DNA of 64,000 nt. It comes from UKL13-2 sp038206765. Lineage in GTDB: Bacteria; Pseudomonadota; Gammaproteobacteria; Burkholderiales; Usitatibacteraceae. Each line of letters starts with the position of its first letter. The stretch's first letter is position 1. The position numbers and the translations under genes were made by a program. The stretch lies in NCBI GenBank assembly GCA_038206765.1, contig JBBRAM010000011.1, positions 54,447-118,446 on the forward strand, written 5' to 3'. Below, one piece after another: positions 23,433-33,194 of this stretch. The notes beneath the pieces are model-generated. The model made no database searches. It had not been told where the DNA came from and saw only the letters and a program-made list of their open reading frames with translations.

Positions 23433-24113
23433 ATGCAAACTCCCAACAGTATTTTAGTCATTCCGTTGTTCGGCAGTCTTTCACCTTCCCAGCTGGACAG
23501 TATCGGCGCGCACGCTGCCCTGCGCGTGGTGGAAAAGGGCGAGATTATTCTCAGGCGTGGTGATGTGGCGGATTCATGCTACTTAATCGTTTCAGGACAA
23601 GTCAAGGTGTTCATGAGCGACGATGAATACACCGGGCAAGAGTCTGATCGCGAAGTAATTTTAAAAATTCTGGGGCCCGGCGATTTTTTTGGCGAGCTGC
23701 CGATGTTTGACCAAGAGCCCCGCATCGCGAGCGTGGCCGCACTCGATCAGGTGCATTTGCAGGTGCTGTCATTTAAAGCGTTTCAACGCGCCATCGAAGA
23801 ATCCCCAGAAATTGCCCGCGTTGTGATGAAAACATTGGCCGCAAGGCTCCGCCATGCAGACCGAAAAATTGGCGCATTGGCGATGACCGACATCACCAGC
23901 CGCGTTTCACGCACGCTATTAGAATTGGCCATCCTGTCCAACGGCCGCCGCGTCGTTGGCTCGCCGTTTACGCAGCAAGATTTGGCCGATATGGTCGGCG
24001 CGTCGCGCGAGATGGTGAATCGAACCCTGAAAGATTTGGAAGGCGAGGGCTATATTGATGTGCAGCGCAGAATGATTACAATTTTGGATGATCGATGGTC
24101 GGCTAGTCTTTAA
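23433..24113 (+). CDS. Crp/Fnr-family transcriptional regulator
   Basis: A 226-residue regulator with an N-terminal cyclic-nucleotide-binding-like jelly roll (about 10-125; GEIILRRGD, GPGDFFGELPMFDQEPR) and a C-terminal Crp winged helix (FTQQDLADMVGASREMVNRTL). Only one cysteine is visible near the N-terminus, so an FNR-type Fe-S cluster is unlikely; the ELPMFDQEPRIA segment resembles the cNMP phosphate-binding cassette, so cAMP or another nucleotide is possible. The upstream 194 bp carry no gene. It faces the redoxin gene across a shared terminator. Confidence 0.9.
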   Translation: MQTPNSILVIPLFGSLSPSQLDSIGAHAALRVVEKGEIILRRGDVADSCYLIVSGQVKVFMSDDEYTGQESDREVILKILGPGDFFGELPMFDQEPRIASVAALDQVHLQVLSFKAFQRAIEESPEIARVVMKTLAARLRHADRKIGALAMTDITSRVSRTLLELAILSNGRRVVGSPFTQQDLADMVGASREMVNRTLKDLEGEGYIDVQRRMITILDDRWSASL

Positions 24114-24142
24114 GCAAATTCTTGTCGGCGGCGCTGCCGCTA

Positions 24143-24176
24143 AAAAGCCCTCCACCGTTGCAAATGGCGGGCTTTT
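24143..24176. terminator. Bidirectional terminator between crp-like and redoxin genes
   Basis: AAAAGCCC (24143-24150) pairs with GGGCTTTT (24169-24176), with an inner CCA/TGG pairing. The A-run and T-run allow termination on both strands, which fits the convergent genes. Confidence 0.75.
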
Positions 24177-24194
24177 ATCAAAACCAAGAATGTC

Positions 24195-24828
24195 TTAATA
24201 TTTCACGCTACAACCGTAAGCCTGCGTCGTCGCTGTGGTTACCGCTTTACCTGCTTTCGATTCGGCCAACGCAGCTACGACGTAGTTTTTGGCTCCAGCG
24301 ACATCGGCTTTATTGGCGCTCGGCTTGTCGTCAATTGCGCCCGCGTAAATCACCATCCCTGCCGGGTTAATCACATACATGTGCGGGGTGGTTTTTGCGC
24401 CATAAAGCTTGCCCACTCGGCCGTCGGAATCCGCCATGTAGGCATCCGGTGCCGCATTTTTGGCGGCGATATAACCCTTTAATTTCTCATTGCTCAAATA
24501 ATCCTGATGCGATGGATTTGTAGAATTGATGGTCAACCAAACTGTATCTTTGGCGTCATATATTTTTTTGTAGCGATTGCATGTTGTTGCTGTCGTAATG
24601 TTTTTGCACGAACGGGCAACCTGGGTTGCTCCATTCCGGCACCACATGCTTGCCCTTAAAATCGGCAATTTTAACGGTTTGGCCATTCACGTCGGTCAGC
24701 GCAAAATCAGGTGCGGCTTTGCCGACGGTTGCGGACGCGAATGCGGAAACAGCCGCACCAGGGCGTGCGGTGAAGATTGCGATTGCGACAGCGAACGTTA
24801 AGGCGATCGTCGATAATATTTTACGCAT
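24195..24828 (-). pseudogene. Exported redoxin (AhpC/TSA or TlpA-like), frameshifted
   Basis: Two overlapping minus-strand frames together make one thioredoxin-fold protein. The first, from the ATG at 24828 (GAGGAAA ribosome-binding site), gives a signal peptide, then GKAAPDFALTDVNGQTVKI and SNPGCPFVQKHY, and stops at about 24556. The second continues as DAKDTVWLTINSTNP and TPHMYVINPAGMVIYAGAID to the stop at 24195. The break falls in a run of seven A on the coding strand (24563-24569); with six A the frame joins smoothly as LQKIYDAKD, giving about 210 residues. It is either a sequencing/assembly error, a true frameshift mutation, or slippage. The family has a single Cys in the NPGCPF loop instead of CxxC. 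Confidence 0.85.
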
Positions 24829-24950
24829 GGTTTCCTCGCTAAATAGGGTTGAATAGAATATCGCCAAACTTGAACTTTCTTGGAGCGACTGTGCGGATTA
24901 AAGTTACAGCTATCCTAGTAATTGTCGTCATAAAAATGGGTTGCAGAAAT

Positions 24951-24984
24951 AAAAAAGCCTTCACGTTTAACGGTGAAGGCTTTT
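24951..24984 (-). terminator. Intrinsic terminator after icd
   Basis: A 12-bp stem, AAAAGCCTTCAC (24953-24964) with GTGAAGGCTTTT (24973-24984). Read on the minus strand it ends in a T6 run, 46 bp after the icd stop codon. Confidence 0.88.
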
Positions 24985-25029
24985 CGATCAGTCGCTGCGA
25001 GGTCGCTGCAAACGAACCCGTTCGCAAAT

Positions 25030-26244
25030 TTACGCCATCTGCTTTTGCAGTTCCAGATCCACCGCATGCATGTATTCTTCAGTCGTCAAATATGGATAAT
25101 CTGGACGAATCAAAATCGCCAAATCCTTGGTCATCTTGCCGGCTTCAACCACATCAACGCATGCCTTTTCCAGCTTCAACGCAAAATCAACAACCTCGGG
25201 TGTGCCATCCATGCGGCCACGGGCTTGCAGGCCGCGCGTCCAGGCGTAGATCGAGGCGATTGGGTTGGTGGAGGTTGGCTTGCCCTGCTGGTGCATACGG
25301 TAATGGCGCGTCACGGTACCGTGCGCGGCTTCGGACTCCACCGTTTTGCCGTCCGGTGACATCAATACCGATGTCATCAATCCAAGCGAGCCGTAACCCT
25401 GCGCGACGGTGTCAGACTGCACATCACCGTCGTAGTTTTTACAAGCCCATAAATAACCGCCGCTCCATTTCAAATTCGATGCGACCATATCGTCGATCAA
25501 ACGGTGTTCGTATTCGATACCAGCGGCCGCGAATTTTTCTTTGTATTCTTTATCGAAAATCTCTTGGAAAAGATTTTTGAAGCGACCATCGTAGATTTTC
25601 AAAATGGTATTTTTGGTTGATAAATAAACCGTGTATTTGCGCTGCAAACCGTAGTTAAAACAGGCGTGAGCAAAACCGGCAATCGAATCATCCAAGTTGT
25701 ACATCGACAGCGAAATGCCCGCACCTGGCGCTTTAAACACTTCTTTTTCGATCGGCGCGGAGCCATCATCGGGTACAAATTTAACAGTCAATTTGCCCGC
25801 TGATGGAAACTGAAAATCCGTCGCACGGTACTGATCGCCAAACCCGTGGCGAGCTACGACGACTGGCTTGTCCCAGTGCGCTACCAACCGCGGAACGTTC
25901 TTGCAAATAATCGGTTCGCGGAAAATCGTGCCATCTAAAATATTGCGGATGGTGCCGTTGGGGGATTTCCACATTTGCTTTAAACCAAATTCCTTTACGC
26001 GCGCTTCATCGGGCGTAATCGTCGCGCATTTGACAGCAACACCGTATTTTAGTGTGGCCTGCGCTGATTCCACGGTCACTTTATCGTCCGTCGCATCGCG
26101 GTGCTCCATGCCCAAGTCAAAGTATTTCAAATCGATGTCAAGGTAAGGGAGGATCAGTTTTTCGCGAATCATCTGCCAGATGATGCGCGTCATCTCATCG
26201 CCGTCCATTTCAACGACGGGGTTTACAACTTTGATTTTAGCCAT
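25030..26244 (-). CDS. icd: NADP-dependent isocitrate dehydrogenase (eukaryote-like type)
   Basis: TCA-cycle enzyme converting isocitrate to 2-oxoglutarate with NADPH formation. The 404 residues start at the ATG at 26244 (AGGA ribosome-binding site); the frame is open further upstream but that part is not protein-like. The sequence is of the homodimeric IDH1/2-like type, not the E. coli type: VVEMDGDEMTRIIW, SPNGTIRNILDGTIFREPI, VARHGFGDQYRATDF, and the metal site DDMVASNLKWSGGYLWACK (quoted in part) with YDGDVQSD. NADP preference is assumed from the family. It lies downstream of gltD and supplies the 2-oxoglutarate that glutamate synthase consumes. Confidence 0.95.
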   Translation of the reverse strand: MAKIKVVNPVVEMDGDEMTRIIWQMIREKLILPYLDIDLKYFDLGMEHRDATDDKVTVESAQATLKYGVAVKCATITPDEARVKEFGLKQMWKSPNGTIRNILDGTIFREPIICKNVPRLVAHWDKPVVVARHGFGDQYRATDFQFPSAGKLTVKFVPDDGSAPIEKEVFKAPGAGISLSMYNLDDSIAGFAHACFNYGLQRKYTVYLSTKNTILKIYDGRFKNLFQEIFDKEYKEKFAAAGIEYEHRLIDDMVASNLKWSGGYLWACKNYDGDVQSDTVAQGYGSLGLMTSVLMSPDGKTVESEAAHGTVTRHYRMHQQGKPTSTNPIASIYAWTRGLQARGRMDGTPEVVDFALKLEKACVDVVEAGKMTKDLAILIRPDYPYLTTEEYMHAVDLELQKQMA

Positions 26245-26433
26245 GGGGAATCCTAGGGGGAAGACTGTGAAAGAAAGATAAAAAAATCGGAGAATTCGGT
26301 GTGCACGCGAGATTAAGAAAAGGCAGCGAAGTATAGCAAATTTGCTGGGTTCGAGGCACCCAGGCTCCACTCCGCCCGCTGCAAATAACAAGCAAACACC
26401 AGCGCTGGCGGCGCTTTCAGACACTTTTCGTCT

Positions 26434-26459
26434 CAAACGCCCCGCCAGATCCGGGATTT
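26434..26459 (+). repeat. Dispersed 25-bp repeat, copy 3 (diverged 3' half)
   Basis: CAAACGCCCCGCCAG matches the 5' half of the repeat consensus; the 3' half (ATCCGGGATTT) has diverged. It lies between gltD and icd. The nearby CCAGCGCTGG palindrome (26399-26408) may be part of a larger unit. Confidence 0.5.
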
Positions 26460-26478
26460 GATTATCTAAGATTGCGAA

Positions 26479-27969
26479 TTAACGTGGCAGCTCCGACGCG
26501 CCCATCAAATATTGATCCACCGACCTTGCACACTGCCGACCTTCGCGGATCGCCCACACGACCAACGATTGGCCGCGCCGCATATCACCAGCAGCGAAGA
26601 CTTTTTTGTTTGCGGTTTGGTAGGCGAGATGACCTCCTGCCGAACCTTCCGTGCTTTCAGCACTTTCCTCGGTTCCAGCTTTGACGTTACCGCGCGCATC
26701 TTTCTCAACACCAAGTGCCGCAAATTCCTCAAGCAGGCCTTGCTGTGTCGGTGAGACGAAACCCATTGCCAACAACACCAAATCCGCCTTCATTTCAAAT
26801 TCGGAATTCGGGACTTCTTGCATCTTGCCATCACGCCATTCAACTTTCGCGGCAATGAGCTTTTCCACTCTGCCGTTGCTGCCAACCAATTTTTTGGTGG
26901 TGATCGACCAGTCGCGGTCACAGCCTTCTTCATGTGAAGACGAGGTACGTAATTTAATGGGCCAGTTCGGCCACACCAGCGGCTTGTTTTCAGAAACTGG
27001 TGGTTGCGGCATCAATTCAAATTGTGCGATTGAGGCGGCACCGTGTCGGTTCGAGGTGCCCACGCAATCGCTGCCGGTATCGCCGCCGCCGATGACGACT
27101 ACATGTTTGCCGGTCGCCATAATTTGCGCCAAAACTTTATCGCCCGCGACCACTTTATTTTGTGAGGGCAAAAAGTCCATCGCGAAATGCACGCCGTCTA
27201 ACTCACGGCCCGGCACCGGCAAATCGCGCGGCCATTCTGCGCCGCCTGCCAGTACAACCGCATCAAAGTCGGCCATCAACGCAGATACCGGCGTGCCTTC
27301 TGCGTTTTTACCGCCAATGCCAATTTGCTGGCTCGTACGAAACTTTACGCCCTCGGCTTCCATCTGCGCGATGCGGCGATCAATATGCGATTTCTCCATT
27401 TTGAAATCGGGAATGCCATAGCGCAGCAAGCCACCAACGCGGTCGCTCTTTTCAAACACGATCACATCATGTCCTGCACGCGCGAGCTGCTGCGCGGCGG
27501 CCAAACCAGCCGGACCGGAGCCGACCACGGCAACCCGTTTGCCGGTCTTTGTTTTTGGGGGTTGTGGCACCACCCAGCCCATTTCCCAGCCTTTATCAAT
27601 AATCGCGTGCTCGATGGATTTAATGCCGACGGCATCGTTGTTGATATTGAGCGTACAAGCGGCTTCGCAGGGTGCCGGGCAGACACGGCCTGTGAACTCG
27701 GGGAAGTTGTTGGTCGAGTGCAGCGTATCCAGCGCCTCGCGCCAGTTTTGGCGAAAGACTAGATCATTGAAATCGGGAATGATGTTGTTCACCGGACAAC
27801 CAGATTGGCAAAACGGAATGCCGCAATCCATACAGCGTGCGCCTTGAGTTTTGGCCTCATCATCGGTCAAATGCAGCACAAATTCCTGATAGTTTTTGAC
27901 GCGCTCGGCGGGGGGAATCGACGCTTCAGACAAGCGCTGGAATTCAATAAATCCGGTGGGGTTTCCCAT
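26479..27969 (-). CDS. gltD: Glutamate synthase small subunit
   Basis: Beta subunit of NADPH-dependent glutamate synthase, which passes electrons from NADPH through FAD to the large subunit. The 496 residues contain the N-terminal Fe-S cysteines (CMDCGIPFCQSGCP, then CPAPCEAAC), the FAD dinucleotide fold VVGSGPAGLAAAQQLARAG and the NADPH fold VVIGGGDTGSDCVG. It lies 50 bp downstream of gltB on the same strand, so the two form an operon, with icd as a possible third gene. A short Glu/Ser/Thr-rich insertion (GTEESAESTEGSAGG) sits in the C-terminal part. Confidence 0.96.
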   Translation of the reverse strand: MGNPTGFIEFQRLSEASIPPAERVKNYQEFVLHLTDDEAKTQGARCMDCGIPFCQSGCPVNNIIPDFNDLVFRQNWREALDTLHSTNNFPEFTGRVCPAPCEAACTLNINNDAVGIKSIEHAIIDKGWEMGWVVPQPPKTKTGKRVAVVGSGPAGLAAAQQLARAGHDVIVFEKSDRVGGLLRYGIPDFKMEKSHIDRRIAQMEAEGVKFRTSQQIGIGGKNAEGTPVSALMADFDAVVLAGGAEWPRDLPVPGRELDGVHFAMDFLPSQNKVVAGDKVLAQIMATGKHVVVIGGGDTGSDCVGTSNRHGAASIAQFELMPQPPVSENKPLVWPNWPIKLRTSSSHEEGCDRDWSITTKKLVGSNGRVEKLIAAKVEWRDGKMQEVPNSEFEMKADLVLLAMGFVSPTQQGLLEEFAALGVEKDARGNVKAGTEESAESTEGSAGGHLAYQTANKKVFAAGDMRRGQSLVVWAIREGRQCARSVDQYLMGASELPR

Positions 27970-28019
27970 GTTGCATGTGCTCCGAAATACGATTAATCGA
28001 TAGTGTCATTTCAAATTGA

Positions 28020-31000
28020 TCAGGCAGCCAACTGCTTGGTGGCAGTTTTGTGTTTTGCCGCTAACTCAGCCAAGGCGCGACGATATTCGGTTGGCATCAC
28101 TTTCACGAATTTTTTCGACCAAAGCGGCCAGTTCGCCAACAAGGCCAGCGCGCGTTCGCTGCCGGTAAATTTGGCGTGCGCCTCAATCAGCGATTTGAGT
28201 AACGCGACATCCGATCGACCCAAATGCGACGTGTCGGTGACGTCATCGTTGATCGATTCCAACGCCACCATCGCCATATTGCAACGCTTTTCAAACAGGC
28301 CGTCTTCATCCAACACATACGCTACACCGCCTGACATACCCGCCGCGAAGTTGCGGCCGGTTTGGCCGAGCACGACGACGGTGCCACCTGTCATGTATTC
28401 GCAGCCGTGGTCGCCGGTGCCCTCTACCACCGCCGAGGCGCCTGAGTTGCGCACACAAAATCGCTCACCTGCGACGCCGCGGAAATACGATTCACCCGCA
28501 ATCGCGCCGTACATGACTGTGTTACCGACAATAATATTTTGCAGCGGGTTGCCTTTAAATTCAGCGTTTTGCTTGACGATAATGCGCCCGCCACTTAGCC
28601 CTTTGCCGACATAATCATTGGCTTGGCCGGTGAGATCAAGCGTCACGCCGCGCGCCAAAAACGCACCGAAACTTTGCCCGGCAGTGCCGCGTAAATTGAT
28701 ATGAATGGTGTCATCGACCAAGCCAGTATGGCCGTAACGCTGCGCGACTTCGCCCGACAACATTGCGCCAACGGTACGGTTGACGTTGCGAATCTTTTCA
28801 TCAATCACAACGGGCTTTTGATGCTCAAGGGCCTCTTTAGCCAACGCAATTAGCTTGTTATCCAGTGCTTCATGTAAGCCATGATCTTGCGATTCGGTAT
28901 GGAAACGTGAAACCTCGATTGGCATTTTTGGCTGATGGAAAATTTTGGAGAAATCCAAGCCTTTTGCTTTCCAATGCTCAACCCCATTCCAAGTATCAAG
29001 CAAGTCTGCACGGCCAATTAAATCATCGAATTTGCGAATGCCCATAGATGCCATCAACTCACGCACTTCTTCGGCGACGAAGAAAAAATAATTCACCACG
29101 TGCTCAGGCTGGCCGGTAAATTTTTTGCGTAGTGCGACGTCCTGCGTGGCAACGCCAACGGGGCAGGTATTGAGGTGGCATTTGCGCATCATAATGCAGC
29201 CCTCGACAACTAGCGGCGCAGTGGCAAAACCGAATTCATCAGCACCGAGTAACGCGCCGATGACAACATCACGCCCTGTCTTCATTTGGCCATCAACCTG
29301 CACCGCAATGCGGCCGCGCAAACGGTTCAGCACCAGCGTTTGCTGCGTTTCTGCCAAACCAAGCTCCCAGGGTGTGCCAGTATGCTTGACACTCGATACC
29401 GGTGATGCGCCAGTACCGCCATCATGGCCTGCGATCGTGACGTGATCGGCTTTGGCCTTGGCGACACCTGCGGCAATCGTGCCCACGCCGACCTCGGAAA
29501 CCAGCTTCACCGAAATCGACGCGCGTGAATTACAGTTTTTCAGATCGTGAATCAACTGTGCCAAGTCTTCGATCGAATAGATATCATGATGCGGCGGCGG
29601 TGAGATCAATTCCACGCCGGGGGTGGCGAACCGCAGCTTGCCGATGTACTCGGAAACCTTACCGCCGGGCAATTGGCCGCCTTCGCCAGGCTTCGCACCT
29701 TGCGCCATTTTGATTTGGATTTGATCCGCAGAATTCAAATATTCTGCGGTCACGCCGAAGCGCCCTGAAGCAACCTGCTTGATGCGCGATCTGAGTGAAT
29801 CGCCCGCCAGTAGCGGTGTTTCAACGGTTACATCACCGCCCAATTTCGATTTCAGCGATTCACCAGCGACCTGAATCGGAATCATTCGTTTCGGATCTTC
29901 GCCGCCTTCGCCGGTGTTCGACTTCCCGCCGATACGGTTCATCGCGACTGCCAATGTGGCGTGCGCCTCGGTGGAGATGGAGCCTAGCGACATCGCGCCC
30001 GTCGCAAAGCGTTTGACAATTTCTTTGGCGGTTTCTACTTCTTCAATCGGCACGGCTACACCGGCCGGCTTCAACTCAAACAAACCGCGCAAGGTCATGT
30101 GGCGCTTGGTTTGATCGTTGATGAGCTTGGCGTATTCTTTGTAGGTGGTGTATGAATTGGTTTTGGTGGAATGCTGCAATTTCGCAATCGCATCCGGTGT
30201 CCACATATGGTCTTCACCACGGGTGCGGTAGGCGTATTCGCCGCCCGCATCGAGCTGTGTGCGCAACACCGGGTCATCGCTAAACGCTTTGCGGTGCGTG
30301 AGGTTGGCCTCTTCGGCGATTTCAAAAATGCCAATGCCTTCGATGTTGGATGCTGTGCCGGTAAAATATTTATTGACGAATTGGGTCGATAGCCCGATCG
30401 CCTCAAATATCTGTGCGCCGCAATAGCTTTGGTAAGTCGAGATGCCCATTTTCGACATCACTTTGAGCAAGCCTTTGGAGATGGCTTTAATGTATTTTTT
30501 CTCGGCTTCTTTTTCTTCAGCCAGCGTCAAATAATCTTGCATGTGATGCAGCGTTTGCAGCGCCAAATAGGGATGCACTGCTGCCGCGCCATACCCGCCT
30601 AGAAGGGCGAAATGATGTACCTCGCGTGCCGAGCCGGTCTCTACCACCAAGCCGGTCGAGGTCCGTAAACCCTCGCGCACCAAATGCTGATGCACGGCCC
30701 CCACCGCCAGCAGTGCGGGAATGGCAATACGTTCGGCATTGACTTTTCGGTCGGTGATAATCAATAAATTTTTGCCATTGCGCAGTGCGTCTTCGGCATG
30801 GGCACACAGCGATGCCACGGCGGCTTCAACTCCCTCGGCGGCCCATGATGCGGGATACGTTATATCGAGCTCATGGCTTTTAAAATAGCCCCCTGTAAAC
30901 ATTTCGATATGACGGATTTTTTCCATGTCATCCGACGTCAAAACCGGTTGCGGCACCTCCAGCCACATGCCTGGATCAGTGTGGTGAATATCGAGCAAAT

Positions 31001-32711
31001 TAGGGCGCGGGCCAATCGTGATCGCGGTTGACATCACCAGCTCTTCGCGGATGGGGTCGATCGGCGGGTTAGTGACTTGCGCAAATAATTGTTTAAAGTA
31101 GTGATACAAATTACGCGGCTTGTTCGACATCACCGCGAGTGGCGAATCGTTACCCATCGAGCCGGTGGCTTCAATCCCGTTTTTAGCCATCGGTGCCATG
31201 ATGACTTTCAAATCTTCCTGGGTATAGCCAAAGGCTTGTTGCAAATCGAGCAACGGCACTTTCGATTTCTCTGCCGGTGCCGATTCGGGCAAATCATCCA
31301 AACGAATGCGGGCTTGTTCAACCCAATCCCGATAAGGTTTAGCGGTGGCCAGCTCGCGTTTTATATCATCGTCACTGATGATTTTGCCTTTTTCAATATC
31401 AACCAAAAACATCTTTCCCGGCTGCAAACGCCATTTTTGGTCAATCTTGGATTCGGGAATATCGAGCACACCGGCCTCAGATGCCAGCACCACCATATCG
31501 TCATCAGTCAGCAGATAGCGTGCAGGGCGCAGGCCGTTACGATCTAGCATGGCACCGATCTGGCGGCCATCAGTAAATGCCATCGCTGCGGGCCCGTCCC
31601 ATGCTTCCATCAAAGTGGCGTGGTACTCATAGAAAGCGCGGCGATCTTCGTCCATCAGCTTATGGCCGCTCCACGCTTCGGGGATCATCATCATCATCGC
31701 GTGTGCCAACGAATAGCCACCCATGACGAGCATTTCCAAGCAATTATCAAACGATGCGGAGTCCGACTGGCCGTCGTAAATGAGCGGCCAAATTTTATCT
31801 AGGTCTGCGCCTAGCACCGGCGAGGCAATCGCTTGCTGGCGGGCACGAATCCAGTTCACGTTGCCGCGCAAGGTGTTGATCTCACCGTTGTGCGCGATCA
31901 TTCGGAAAGGGTGCGATAAATCCCAAGTGGGAAAGGTGTTGGTGGAGAACCGTTGGTGGACTAGTGCCAATGCCGTGGTCATCGCGTCGTCTTGCAAATC
32001 GACATAATATTTGCCGACCTGATCGGCAAGCAACATGCCTTTGTAGACGATGGTGCGGGTGGAAAATGACGATACATAAAATTCTTTACCATGGCGCAAT
32101 TGCAGCGCTTGAATCGCATGGCCGGAGCTTTTGCGGATGATATAGAGCTTGCGTTCCAGGTCGTCTTGCGACATCTCTTTGCTGCCGCGCGCGACAAAAA
32201 TTTGGCGAATTCGTGGCTCGACTGCGATAGTAGCTTGCGAGAGGCCGTCATTGTCGGTCGGCACATCGCGCCAGCCAAGCAAAATTTGCCCTTCAGCGTG
32301 AATGGAACGCTCAATCTCTTGCTCGCACGCCATGCGCGACGCAGGCTCTTGCGGCAGAAACACCATGCCCACACCGTATTGACCGATGGCAGGCAGCGTC
32401 AAACCTTGCTGGCCACAGACGCGGCGCAAATGCAAATCGGGCAGCTGAATTAAAATCCCGGCGCCGTCACCGAGCAGTGGGTCATAGCCAGTTGCACCGC
32501 GATGGCTTAAATTATCCAAAATCTTTAAGCCCTGCTCAACAATCGCGTGCGATTTTTTGCCCTTGATATTCGCCACAAAACCGACGCCGCACGCATCGTG
32601 TTCGTTTCGCGGGTTGTAAAGCCCCTCGGCAGCGGGCGCTGGCGATTGAATCGCTGGGGCGCGGGAAGGAGTCGTCGGCATGGTGGCTTGGGCAGGGACG
32701 TCGTGGGACAT
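28020..32711 (-). CDS. gltB: Glutamate synthase large subunit
   Basis: Alpha subunit of glutamate synthase (1563 residues). A propeptide of about 40 residues precedes Cys41 (HDACGVGFVA), the expected N-terminal nucleophile of the class II glutamine amidotransferase domain. The central and FMN-binding synthase domains follow (GGKSNTGEGGEDP, KPGEGGQLPGGKV), with the 3Fe-4S cysteines in CHLNTCPVGVATQ, and a C-terminal GXGXG beta-helix domain. The reaction makes two glutamates from glutamine and 2-oxoglutarate. The start has a CCGGAG ribosome-binding site. A TATAAT on the minus strand (32773-32778), about 60 bp upstream, could be its -10 element, though no good -35 is visible. Confidence 0.97.
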   Translation of the reverse strand: MSHDVPAQATMPTTPSRAPAIQSPAPAAEGLYNPRNEHDACGVGFVANIKGKKSHAIVEQGLKILDNLSHRGATGYDPLLGDGAGILIQLPDLHLRRVCGQQGLTLPAIGQYGVGMVFLPQEPASRMACEQEIERSIHAEGQILLGWRDVPTDNDGLSQATIAVEPRIRQIFVARGSKEMSQDDLERKLYIIRKSSGHAIQALQLRHGKEFYVSSFSTRTIVYKGMLLADQVGKYYVDLQDDAMTTALALVHQRFSTNTFPTWDLSHPFRMIAHNGEINTLRGNVNWIRARQQAIASPVLGADLDKIWPLIYDGQSDSASFDNCLEMLVMGGYSLAHAMMMMIPEAWSGHKLMDEDRRAFYEYHATLMEAWDGPAAMAFTDGRQIGAMLDRNGLRPARYLLTDDDMVVLASEAGVLDIPESKIDQKWRLQPGKMFLVDIEKGKIISDDDIKRELATAKPYRDWVEQARIRLDDLPESAPAEKSKVPLLDLQQAFGYTQEDLKVIMAPMAKNGIEATGSMGNDSPLAVMSNKPRNLYHYFKQLFAQVTNPPIDPIREELVMSTAITIGPRPNLLDIHHTDPGMWLEVPQPVLTSDDMEKIRHIEMFTGGYFKSHELDITYPASWAAEGVEAAVASLCAHAEDALRNGKNLLIITDRKVNAERIAIPALLAVGAVHQHLVREGLRTSTGLVVETGSAREVHHFALLGGYGAAAVHPYLALQTLHHMQDYLTLAEEKEAEKKYIKAISKGLLKVMSKMGISTYQSYCGAQIFEAIGLSTQFVNKYFTGTASNIEGIGIFEIAEEANLTHRKAFSDDPVLRTQLDAGGEYAYRTRGEDHMWTPDAIAKLQHSTKTNSYTTYKEYAKLINDQTKRHMTLRGLFELKPAGVAVPIEEVETAKEIVKRFATGAMSLGSISTEAHATLAVAMNRIGGKSNTGEGGEDPKRMIPIQVAGESLKSKLGGDVTVETPLLAGDSLRSRIKQVASGRFGVTAEYLNSADQIQIKMAQGAKPGEGGQLPGGKVSEYIGKLRFATPGVELISPPPHHDIYSIEDLAQLIHDLKNCNSRASISVKLVSEVGVGTIAAGVAKAKADHVTIAGHDGGTGASPVSSVKHTGTPWELGLAETQQTLVLNRLRGRIAVQVDGQMKTGRDVVIGALLGADEFGFATAPLVVEGCIMMRKCHLNTCPVGVATQDVALRKKFTGQPEHVVNYFFFVAEEVRELMASMGIRKFDDLIGRADLLDTWNGVEHWKAKGLDFSKIFHQPKMPIEVSRFHTESQDHGLHEALDNKLIALAKEALEHQKPVVIDEKIRNVNRTVGAMLSGEVAQRYGHTGLVDDTIHINLRGTAGQSFGAFLARGVTLDLTGQANDYVGKGLSGGRIIVKQNAEFKGNPLQNIIVGNTVMYGAIAGESYFRGVAGERFCVRNSGASAVVEGTGDHGCEYMTGGTVVVLGQTGRNFAAGMSGGVAYVLDEDGLFEKRCNMAMVALESINDDVTDTSHLGRSDVALLKSLIEAHAKFTGSERALALLANWPLWSKKFVKVMPTEYRRALAELAAKHKTATKQLAA

Positions 32712-33194
32712 TTAAATTTCTCCGGTACTAGAAATGCAAATCACAAACAGTTTTACATCGCGTGCGTTACTAATTATAGGTCGTGAATACAAGGCGCGGG
32801 TTGACTTGGAACGGACGTAATTCAGATGCGGGACGTGCCGCTATCATGTTGGCCAAATTTTGGGTCGATCATGCGGGTTGCATGTGTTCATTACCGAGAT
32901 CATGGATGGCAGGGGTTTTCCATCATGCGGCGCGGGGGCTGTATTCACGTGGGTGCACGCTTTATTGCGGTTTGAACCCTTCAACAAAGATAATAACGCC
33001 GCTTTTGATGCGCCGCAACAAATTTATCCAGCATCAATTCCAATAACGGCTAATACCGGCGGTGCTTTGTCAATTGTTAACTATAATTGGGTCACTACAG
33101 TTTGATACACTCTATATCTGAGTAATGCTAGGTTTAAAACGCTAGCACCAATGCTGTTAGCGAGATGGTAAATTTTTGGCGTATTGGGGAAAAC
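32712..33194. other. Divergent intergenic region gltB / Ig-like lipoprotein
   Basis: About 480 bp. A minus-strand TATAAT (32773-32778) may serve gltB. Near the plus-strand gene there are nested inverted repeats: TGCTAG (33126-33131) with CTAGCA (33142-33147), and GCTAGCA (33141-33147) with TGTTAGC (33153-33159, one wobble), so alternative hairpins are possible just before the start. No coding frame, RNA gene or riboswitch was recognised in the rest. Confidence 0.5.

Noticed and set aside
23240..23461. Minus-strand open frame upstream of the Crp-like gene
   Set aside because: It overlaps the start of the regulator and part of a variant repeat copy; no ribosome-binding site or domain supports it.
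26651..27421. Open frame of 256 codons antisense to gltD
   Set aside because: gltD motifs on the other strand are complete; this frame is a shadow.
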